From NCBI RefSeq assembly GCF_010015585.1, contig NW_022985067.1, positions 62,001 through 126,000 of the forward strand: a stretch of DNA of 64,000 nt, in the 5' to 3' direction. Both the position numbers and the translations under genes were made by a program. The stretch comes from Eremomyces bilateralis CBS 781.70 (lineage: Eukaryota; Ascomycota; Dothideomycetes; Eremomycetales; Eremomycetaceae). This document shows, piece after piece, positions 1 through 8,900 of the stretch (positions within the stretch are counted from its first letter, which is position 1; every line of letters begins with the position of its first letter). The notes beneath the pieces were generated by a model. It searched no databases. It was not told the DNA's origin and was given only the letters and a program-made list of their open reading frames with translations.

Positions 1-488
1 CCAGCGCCGGGGTGTCGCCGCCGCCACCGCCGCGGAGCACGCGCGACCGCGACGATCGGGGCCGGCGGGTGAGCGGCGGGGGCCACTATGATCGGGAAAG
101 GAGGGAACGGGAGGCGGAGCGGGAGCGGCTGTATGTCAACCGGGGGGATCCAAGGGAGCGGAGCAGTGAGTTGGATTATGGGGATTCGCGGTCGGGGAGC
201 GTGCGGAGGAGGAGGGAAAGCGATGCGGAGAGTTTGGGGAGTCGGCGGGAGGTGAAGGTGAGTGGCATTCCCGGATTTTTTTTCCCGCGAGTTTCTAGAG
301 AGGGTGGGCTGACGTGCTGGAAATAGCGAACACGACGCGAGCATGAGGTTCGCGAACCGGCGCTCTCCCCGCGCGAGTCGAAGAACCCGCGGAGGTCGCG
401 GACGAGAACGCCGGCGCCGCTGCCGAAGGAGGATCCGGCGGGTGGGTATAAATCAGGGAGCGAGGAGGGCGAGATCGAGGAAGATTGA
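1..488 (+). CDS. Partial gene: C-terminal tail of an Arg/Ser-rich protein
   Basis: The frame is open from the window edge, so the 5' part and any catalytic domain lie outside. Exon 1 runs to 257. A GTGAGT donor and an AATAG acceptor define an intron at 258-326, and exon 2 (327-488) ends in TGA. About 139 codons are visible, rich in Arg, Glu, Ser and Asp with RD/RE/RS dipeptides, a proline run near the start and an acidic end (SGSEEGEIEED). Such tails occur on CTD kinases of the Bur1/Ctk1 type and on splicing factors, but nothing seen here decides between them. The splice call keeps the frame and the compositional bias, which supports it. Likely nuclear, by composition only. Confidence 0.6.
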
Positions 489-1416
489 GGGGAATCATGG
501 AGACAATGGGGATCACCTTGCTGAAAGAGTCGTGGGCTTCGAGAAGGCCATCAGAGCGTTTTCAGAGTGGAGTTGACCGGTGAGTGGATACGTAAATCAT
601 GAACTGCTTCACACGCTACTCATCTGGATCCGCACCGGGCGAAGAAAATAACGGGGAAAACGCAATGGCTTCTTTTGCGTCGTTGTCGTCCTCCTCGATG
701 AAGCGCGATGGGTTCGAGGGAGGGGTTGTTGGGACCGTGTATGTTGTTCCAATTACCTTCGCACCTTTTTTTGCAGGTTTATCAAAAGTTTTAATTGCCC
801 CAGGCATGCAGCAAGCGCACAATTCATGGTCCAGTAAGAAGACGCGAGAGAGAGACACGTATCGTAGCACGCACGACCAGACCATGTTCGGATCTCGGGC
901 TCACAACGCGAGAGGAGACGTGAGACATCCCACGACGTATGTCAGCTGGCAGAGGAATGTTTGCATTCTAATCTACCTCATAGTGAAATATCCTGTTGCC
1001 TGGAAAGGAAAATTCATGTCTCCAGCGAGTGAACAATTGGTCGGTGAGAATCTCAAACAAGCATCCGAACGGTAAGTTGTCCCATCCGTTCTTCCATCTG
1101 GCACCCCCCGGCGCGTCAGGCAACTCCACACCCTCCTGTCGCCCGCGCCCTCCCTTCGGTTGACGAAGGGAGGATCTCATCATCCATGTGTCCCCGACGC
1201 TCTACCAGCCAGGGCGGACCGCATCCGCGCGAGAATCTTCAAGAGCACGCCTCTCTATCTCGGTAGCCGTCGAGGATCGTGTCATCATCGTCGTCCGCAT
1301 CGTCATCGTCGCTGTCTGCTTCCCCAGTCGCCGACTTTTGGCCACTGCCCGATTTTTTAGTCTTGCTCTTCACGCGCTTGCGCGAGGAGCGCTTCTTGGA
1401 ATCATCCGAGGCGTCT
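489..1416. other. Intergenic 3' ends; no separate gene recognised
   Basis: This lies between the tail of the first gene and the RLI1 stop on the other strand, so both genes end here. Short open frames on both strands show no family I recognise. The part at 1239-1427 on the minus strand reads as an acidic/Lys-rich peptide discussed as a possible alternative end of RLI1. Confidence 0.5.
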
Positions 1417-1430
1417 TCAACTATCATCTT
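1239..1430 (-). other. Possible alternative last exon of RLI1
   Basis: Ten bases downstream of the acceptor used for the canonical last exon lies a second acceptor (TTCCTAG, ending at 1431). Joining there changes frame and opens 63 codons to a stop at 1239: a peptide with a basic Lys/Arg/Ser stretch followed by a run of aspartates. The canonical acceptor gives the conserved NYFFL end, so this is at most a minor isoform. Open frame and composition are seen; use of the site is inferred. Confidence 0.25.
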
Positions 1431-3606
1431 CTAGGAAGAACTGTGGGAGGGAAAAGGTCAGTGGTGAATCTACGGAGGTGGGTTCCCGAGAGTACTTACG
1501 TAGTTTCCGCCCAACTTCTGCTCCTGGTCCAACTGGCTGCCAGCCTTGTTGATCCGCGGGCGGTAGCTGGTCGGATCGCGGCGGAAGGTGACGTCGAGGT
1601 TCTTGAGGAACTTGTTGCAGCCCGTCAGGAGGCTCTCCGGGGTGTTGGCACGGGCCTTGATGGCCGGCTTCCCGTCGAACACGATGACGCGGTCAGCGAG
1701 GTAGGTGGCCATGATGAAATCGTGCTCGACGACGAAGGCGGTCTTCTTCGCGTGCATGATGAAGCGTTTGATGACGCGGGCGGCCACGATACGCTGCTCG
1801 GAGTCGAGGTAACTGCAAACTTGTTAGATAGGCAATCAATATAATCTGTGATGATACTTACGCGCTCGGTTCGTCGATGACGTAGATGTCGGCCGGCATT
1901 CCCAGTGCCAGAACGATGGCGACACGTTGCAATTCACCACCGGACAGATGCTGCACCTCCTGGTCGATGAAGTCGTCGATCTTCAGCGGCTTGTAGACAT
2001 CGGTCTGGAACTGCGGGCTAATGAACGCGGACTTGATCTTCTTGAAGAAGAGCTGGCGCACGGTGCCCGTGAACTTGGGCGTGATGGTCTGCGGCTTCAT
2101 GCTGATGCTCATCTTCGGGATGCGGGTGGTGCCGTCGGGGGTCTCGTAGCCGGCCAGCATACGGCAGAAAGTCGTCTTTCCGGTGCCGTTTTCGCCCATC
2201 ATGACGATGATCTCGGAGTCGGTGAATTGACCGGTTTCCACGAACAGCTGGAACGAACCGAGGGTCTTCTTCATCTTCGGGTAGCTGTATGCGTGGGCCT
2301 TGTCGATCAGGAACTCCTCGCCACCCTCACCGACGCGGAATTGCAAGGATTCATCACGGAAACGCAAATTCTCGGACGGGATGAAGCCGTCAAGGAAGTG
2401 GTTGATGCCCTCTCGGACGGAGGACGGCAAAGCGACCACACCATAAGCAGCGGGCTTGCCGTAGAGCACGCAGACGAAGTCGGACAGGTAGTCGAGGACG
2501 GACAAATCGTGCTCGACGACAATCACGTAGTCGTCGGTGCGAAGCAGGCCCCGAATCATGCGAGCGGCGTTGAGACGCTGCTTGACATCCAAGAACGAAG
2601 ATGGCTCGTCGAACATGTACACGTCGGCTCGTTGGACGCAGACCATGGCGATGGCGAACCGCTGCAATTCTCCACCGGAAAGGTTGGAGATGTCACGGTC
2701 CAGAATTTCCTTCAGCTCTGTGTAGGTGTTAGTGATTGTTTGACCACCGGACCATGATGAACTTACCAAGCTCTTCAATGATTTCATCCTTGTTCTCCAT
2801 CTGTGACTGCTTGTTGATAAGAGCCCTAACGGTGCGCTCTTGGCCCGGTCGGATGGCCTTAGGAAGTTGGTCCACATACTGAGGCTTGATAACAGCCTTC
2901 AGGTTGTCTTCGAGGATCTTGGTGAAGTAGTCTGATTGAAGTCAGCCAAGCAATATCGGGCAGGGCCACGCAACTCACTCTGCAACTCGGATCCACGGAA
3001 GTACTTCAGGATCTCCTCCCAGTCCGGCGGGTTGTCAAACCGTCCCAGATTAGGCTTGACCTTGCCGCTGAGGATCTTCAACGCCGTGCTCTTTCCAATA
3101 CCGTTTGTCCCGACCAGTCCCAGCACCTGCCCGGGGCGGGGCATCGGCAGGCGATGCAGTTTGAAGCTATTCGCCGAGTATCGGTGGGTGACTTGGGTCT
3201 CGAGATTGGTGGGCAGATTGATGATATTTATAGCGTCGAAGGGGCATTTCTTCGGGCAGATACCGCATCCAATGCAGAGACGCTCCGAGATGAAGGCGAT
3301 CTTCGACGTGGCGTCCACTTCGATGCAGAGCTTGCCGGTTCGAACCACAGGGCACGACTTCTTGCATTCTTGGCGGCATTTCTACAATAGCATTAGAATA
3401 AGCATGATAGTGTGAGTGCGGAGAACTACCTTAGGTTTGCACTATTCAGAGGAGTGACGAGTCAGCGTATTGCTAGAGGTAATGGATTTGGTGAGAGTGT
3501 TTACCTTGTCAGAGCTGACAATAGCAATCCTATAGACGACAACCGTTAGAATATGTCACTTATTTGATCAAAGGAAGGGTATTCACCTGGTAAGTCTGTC
3601 TGCCAT
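1417..3606 (-). CDS. RLI1: RLI1/ABCE1 ribosome-recycling ATPase
   Basis: Iron-sulfur ABC ATPase that splits ribosomes after termination and takes part in initiation and 60S export. Eight exons on the minus strand: 3587-3606, 3505-3529, 3430-3441, 2979-3381, 2767-2931, 1862-2717, 1500-1812 and 1417-1440, all phases agreeing, giving 605 residues (yeast Rli1 is 608). The N terminus carries the cysteine-rich ferredoxin-like domain ([14 protein letters not shown], then [14 protein letters not shown]). NBD1 has GTNGIGKST, an LSGGE signature and MFDEPSS; NBD2 has [14 protein letters not shown] and VIDEPSA. The protein ends GGNYFFLEDDS, matching the conserved NYFFL end of the family. The first three exons are only 20, 25 and 12 nt. 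Start: first ATG, giving the family's MADRLTRIAIV opening. Essential in eukaryotes, so presumably constitutive. Confidence 0.96.
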
Positions 3607-4168
3607 TTTGCTGTAGCCTGAAGGCGTGAAATAGTGCTATGGAGGATATTGGACTTGTTTCGGTTCGCTTGAGGCGGGGGAGGCAATGGATAAATAGTCG
3701 TCGTGAAATTTCGGAGGGCCACCTTCAGACTTGACTTCTTCGCACAAGCACCTGCAAATCTGCTGATTCTTTTCTGGAAACTTTCCAACCGACTTGATTT
3801 ACGACCAAGAGCAATTTCCTTTGAATTTACAGACTCTTTCACAAAATTCAAGATCACTCGGTAAGTGCAACGGATTTCCCACACTATTTTGGTGATGATG
3901 GCAGAGTTATGCCAAGACTGGCTGATGACGGCGAAACATGCGCCATCCGATTGGTCCAACGCAGCGGTTGCTTGTGTGGCTGATCCCGTCGTTCGGGTCT
4001 GGCTGGGGTCTCTCATTGGCTGAACGGATGAGTGGCTTGAGACAGGCGCGGGGCAGGGGTTTTGGGCGGCACGTGATGTACATGTCAGGCAGCGACACTT
4101 GGTATTCACCAAATCATTCACTGTATCAGGCACTAATTAGCTAACCAAAAATTCGTTTTGCTGTGGTT
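3607..4168. promoter_or_regulatory. RLI1 upstream region, up to the transposon
   Basis: About 560 bp between the RLI1 start codon and the left end of the DNA transposon. It should hold the RLI1 promoter. I see no TATA box at a telling position and no other gene. Confidence 0.4.
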
Positions 4169-4215
4169 CCTCAGTGGGTGAAAAAATTGATTGCCCATAC
4201 AACCCGCCTTGGCAC
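4169..4215 (+). repeat. Left terminal inverted repeat of the transposon
   Basis: Starts CCTCAGTGGGTGAAAAAATT and ends CCTTGGCAC. It is the reverse complement of 5597-5644 apart from a one-base indel and a substitution near its inner end. Confidence 0.93.
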
Positions 4216-4292
4216 TCGTCACCCGTTTTCCTACACCTATATCCAACAGACCTTAATCTTCAACCCATCTCTAAGTCCATCATTTTCTCTTC

Positions 4293-5558
4293 ATGGAGCG
4301 TCAGATTACGCCAGATCGGCCGATTAGGCGCGAGGAATATACTACAATCCAAAAATCGAGGTTTTTCGAAGCCTATGATAGCCGTACCGCAGATCAACCA
4401 TTGTCAGACATCCTCCGCAAGCTCGACCTCCCTCGGCGTACAGCAAATTACTGGCTTTCTCAACGCCGTCGTATTGGAAAAGAGGCTTACCGACGAACGC
4501 GCCCTAACAGCGACCGATTAGGGCGACGCCGCGCTATTACATCTCCTCAGTTAGATGCTATTGTATCTTCACAGAACCCTATAAGAGAGCTTCCATATGA
4601 AGCGAATATCACGCATTTCAATCTCGATATTACAACCGGTCGCGCCCTCCATAACAATCTAAAAGATCGACGGGATGCAGGCCGTTTCGTTGAACAGCAG
4701 GGGAAACCCGTTTCTCCTCGGAATCGCAGGCTACGGGAGGACTATGGCCGCTTCGGAAGAGAACAACCTCTTATCGGCTATTGAGACTCAATTGAATTTA
4801 CAGACGAGATGCACTACGATCCTTCGGAGCAGCCGAAACAGTGAATTATACGCCAAAAAGGTACACGTTATAATTCGGAGAATCTTCAAAAGCGGCCGCA
4901 GAAAACGGGCGTTGCACTTCATATTGCTGCGTCTTGCAATTGGTACTCAAAGAGCAGTCTTATCTTCTATCACGACAAGTCTGAGGATCTTCCAAAACCA
5001 CGAAGGCCTAGAAAGCCTAGGCAAAAACAGACTGAGACAGACGAACAGTTCCCTTCTAGATTGCAAGAGTGGAAGGCAAGAATACCTCACGAGATTCAGG
5101 TCAAACGGAAGGGGAATTCTATGACCCAGGAGCATTATGCTAAGCATATTCTCCCAGCCTATATCGCGCGTATTGAGGCTGCTCGTTTATACCACCGCGG
5201 ATCGTTCGGTGCTGACGTCTGTGGACCATTTATGATGTTACAAGAGGATAACGATCCATCGCACGGTACACAGTCATTTAACGTCGCGTCGGCATTAAAA
5301 CATGCCCATTGGATTACATGCATAAAGCATCCACCACAATCCCCAGACCTAAACCCGATTGAAGCACTTTGGGGGATCCTAAAGCAGAGTGGACGCAAAC
5401 GGGTATGGCGATCGATTACGGAGCTGAAGCAAGTCCTAATTGATGAATGGGACAAGATCTCAATGGAAGAGGTACGCGCTAGGATCGCAGAGATGCCGTC
5501 TAGATGTCAATTACTTGTAGATAGCAAGGGGAACATCGTAAAAACTGCGCTGTGGTAA
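4293..5558 (+). pseudogene. Tc1/mariner transposase, two in-frame stops
   Basis: One frame runs from ATG 4293 to TAA 5556-5558, 422 codons including the stop. It is interrupted by TGA at 4782-4784 and 4842-4844, with no frameshift. N-terminal helix-turn-helix-like region (about residues 15-75), then the catalytic triad: D in FTDEMHYD, D in QEDNDPSHG, E in SPDLNPIEALW. By my count 37 residues separate the second and third catalytic residues (DD37E). Both stops are TGA, as expected if CGA arginine codons lost a C by deamination of methylated CpG or by RIP, though the original codons are not known. An inactive copy unless the stops are read through. Confidence 0.88.
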
Positions 5559-5596
5559 GATAGCGATATTCAAATCAAGTTTGATATTGGGATTGC

Positions 5597-5644
5597 GTGC
5601 CAAGACCGGGTTGTATGGGCAATCAATTTTTTCACCCACTGAGG
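5597..5644 (-). repeat. Right terminal inverted repeat of the transposon
   Basis: Read on the minus strand it starts CCTCAGTGGGTGAAAAAATT and ends GTCTTGGCAC, matching the left end. Confidence 0.93.
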
Positions 5645-5985
5645 GTTGATAATTTATGCCTTGCTGCCTTGCTGCCTTGACGCCTTGACGCCTTGCAGCC
5701 TCGCAGCCTCACTTCCCTTGCCCGTCCTGCACCGCCATCCTACGCCCCAAGGGTTCCCTCTCTACTTCTCACTAACCAACGACAACTTCCATAGATCTTC
5801 ACACTGCGACCTGTCTCTCTCTGCGGACAGAATCCACACCAGCCTCTACTCTTGTCGACTCCTCCTATCCCTCCCTGCGGGCACTTGGATCATGGCCTGT
5901 AAGTACAATTTTATTGCTTTCAATTTCGTTGTGGGAGTCAGGATCAGCCCCTCTCCAATGTCACTCACCCAGGCACGCCCGCATC
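5645..5985 (+). promoter_or_regulatory. CHD1 promoter and leader
   Basis: Apart from the 8-bp array, the region is pyrimidine-rich on the coding strand (5700-5890), usual upstream of fungal start sites. At 5893 an ATGGCC runs straight into a GTAAGT donor, with a CACCCAG acceptor at about 5971. This looks like a leader intron, or a short alternative first coding exon. Confidence 0.45.
5657..5712. repeat. Seven tandem copies of an 8-bp unit (TGCCTTGC-like)
   Basis: The units read TGCCTTGC, TGCCTTGC, TGCCTTGA, CGCCTTGA, CGCCTTGC, AGCCTCGC and AGCCTCAC, end to end. The array begins 13 bp right of the transposon end and lies in the leader/promoter of CHD1. Confidence 0.85.
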
Positions 5986-8900
5986 ATGGCCGGTCCATCA
6001 ACCGTCATCCCAAAGATATCCATACGCGATCAGAGGCTTTCAGGTACAAATTTGTGCTTGTTAGCTTCGTTAGATCCGCTGGTTGGCTCTATCAACACCG
6101 TCTTGCTCTCCTCAGCCTGCCATTGACGGCAGAGCCCTTCGGCCATCAACCTCGTCTACGGTTCATCGACCAAGCCTGACTATCATCACCATATGCCTAT
6201 TCCATCTCGTGTGGTTCCGACAAGTCGCATTACATGTCTTTGGGGCCGCCCAGGGTCGCTGTCTATGCGCCATCACTCCACACAAACTCAATCACTCGAA
6301 ATCATAGTCCAAGCCTTGCTGACCACAATTCCATCACAGCCGGGTCGGTTCTGATACCCGCCGCCCCCGAGTCGGCTCCATCGTTCATCGATGGGGTTGA
6401 CCAGAATCCCACCAACACCGCCGATCCCTCTCCTTCCAACAGTCCGGCTTCCGAGAGCGGAAGCGACCTCTCCGATGCCAAAGACCTCAACGACTCGAAC
6501 ACCTCCGACGCAGACATCGACCTCTTTCACTCCGGGGAGGCAGACACTCCCGCGGAAGATGCTTCAGATTCTTCTGACCAGGAAGATGATGAGAAAGATG
6601 GCGATTACTCGGAAGACGCCTTTGTTGCGGCACCCCAGCAAGAACCCCCATCACGTCGGGAGTCTACCGCATCACGAGCGTCGTCAAACTCATCAAATTC
6701 GTCGAAGCGAAAGGCAGAGGATGATCTCGCTTTCGCTATGAGCTTGAACCCTGATCTCTACGGAGTTAGGCGAACTGCAAGCGCTCCCTCTACTGTCAAT
6801 CTTCATCGGGCTAACATTTCAACTAGCGACGGAACGTCACCAACAATCGCCGAGTTGTAAGGCTCCTTACTTGCCCTTTTTTGCGCTCGACTAACGTCGT
6901 TTAGGTTGAATCAGATTCAGAAGACGATGACTCCGATGTTCCCATTCCTATCAAACGAAGGCGACTAGCTGCCTCCATCCAAAGTATGCCCCATTGTACA
7001 ATGCCCTTTCGCCCGCTTCTCTTCATGCTGACCGATTCTAGACTCTCATGCGCCCACACCCCGCTCGACCTTTGTCAGCGACCTCGAGGAGGAAGAGGAC
7101 ACGTACATCAACTCCCGCCGATCTCGTCTCACCAAAAAGCAGAAGACCCGTCAGCAACAGGTCGCGGCAGGATTGGCCCCCCCTTCGGCCGGAGAAGTAC
7201 GATTCACGTCGAGGAACGTAAAGAAAATCAACTACAACGAAACGGAGGATGAAGATGAAGACGACCGCGAGTACACGTACGAGGAGGCAGACGCTTCGCC
7301 AATCATTGACGTTGTGTTGGACCATCGTGAGAAAGAGGGCTTGAGTCAGTCGCCAATTGAGCCAGATGGACGCGCTTGCTGACGAATACCTAGCCATCAA
7401 ACCGGAACGACGCATGAAAGAGGATTACGAGTATTACGTAGGTCTCTTCCTCTTCCCGGAACAACTCATTTACTCACATTATGACAGATCAAATGGCAAG
7501 GCAAAGCGCACTTGCATGCCACTTGGGTTACCGTTGATTCCATCCCTTCCGGGCGCGTCCGAAAAATTGAGAACTATTTCGTCAAGACCGTACAAAAGGA
7601 ACTCTCCGTTAAGCATGACCCTTCTATCCCCGAAGAAGAACTGGAGAAGTTCAACCTCGAACGCGACCGAGAGCGAGAGAGGGCGGAAAAGAGCAAGGAG
7701 ACCGAACGTGTGATTGGGTCACGCCTGAATGAAGCTGAAGAGACGGAATACCTCGTGAAATGTAAGTGTCAGCGCTTTTCTCAATGCCTTTCAGCAACTG
7801 ACCGTGTGTTAGGGTGCGAGGTTGGCTATGATGGCTGTACGTGGGAGTCTACCGAAACTCTCGAGCCGATCGCCGACACTCAGATCGATTCCTATCTCAC
7901 ACGCGCTTCCAAACCTTTCACGCACAATCTGACCGGTGCAAACCTTCCTGATTTCCATCATTGGCCTCCAGGTACTCAACCTGACTATATCAAGAAGGAG
8001 GTACTCAAAGACTTCCAGCGGGTCGGTGTCGAATGGATCGCCTTCAACTGGACCATCCATCGAAATATCATCCTTGCCGACGAGATGGGATTAGGAAAAA
8101 CTGTGCAATCTGTCACAGCCATCAACCGAATGTACCAGGAGCACGGCCAGGAGGGTCCCTATCTCGTCGTCGCTCCTCTCTCCACCATTTCCCAATGGCA
8201 AACCACATTCAATGACTGGGCGCCAGACTTGCATTATGTCGTCTATCTGGGCAATGCCACGGCCCGAGACACGATACAACAGTTTGAACTCTTCTCGAAT
8301 GGCGATCCTCGGAGGTGCAGATTTAACGTGGTAATCACTTCGTACGAATATATCTTGCTGGAGAAGACCATCTTGTCGCAAGTCAAGTGGCTTGCCCTCA
8401 TTGTGGACGAAGCACATCGCTTGAAGAATCCCGAAGCTCAACTCTTCAGAGCACTCATGGATTTCAATATCCAACATAAACTCCTACTTACCGGAACTCC
8501 TTTGCAGAACACCATTCCCGAGCTTTCTGCTCTGCTGCACTTCTTACATCCGGCCAAATTCGACGTCAACAGTGATGTCGACATCACCGAAAAGGAGGCC
8601 GGGAAGAAACTGGCCGTCTTCATCAATGAAATCAAAAACAACTTCCTTCGACGGGTGAAGGATACTGTCACGACAGACCTGCCCAAGAAAACGGAAAAAA
8701 TTCTTCGCTTTGTTTGCGCTGAAGACCAGCTGGAAGTTTACCGCAACATCCTCACCAAAAATTACGAAGCGTTACGTGCAGGTCCGAATGCACCCAAGCA
8801 AACATTCCTCAATGTCATGATGGAACTCCGAAAGGCAGCCAATCATCTATTCCTTATTGCAGGTGGACAAGAGATGGCGATGGGAAATGACCAGTCTCAG

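Larger units (their letters stand above)
4169..5644 (+). mobile_element. Tc1/mariner-type DNA transposon with full inverted repeats
   Basis: 1,476 bp. The ends are inverted repeats of about 47-48 bp starting CCTCAGTGGGTG (left 4169-4215, right 5597-5644), identical over the first 38 bases and then differing by one indel and one substitution. Inside is one transposase frame with DDE motifs. The flanks do not show the TA duplication usual for Tc1/mariner; instead GTT directly abuts both ends (4166-4168 and 5645-5647). It sits between RLI1 and CHD1, close to the CHD1 leader. Near-identical ends and few lesions point to a recent insertion, and other copies are likely elsewhere in the genome. Confidence 0.92.

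Noticed and set aside
1927-2757. Plus-strand open frame of 276 codons
   Set aside because: Antisense shadow of the RLI1 ATPase domains.
3546-4133. Minus-strand frame of 195 codons upstream of RLI1
   Set aside because: It overlaps the RLI1 start exon in another frame and shows no family; probably promoter sequence.
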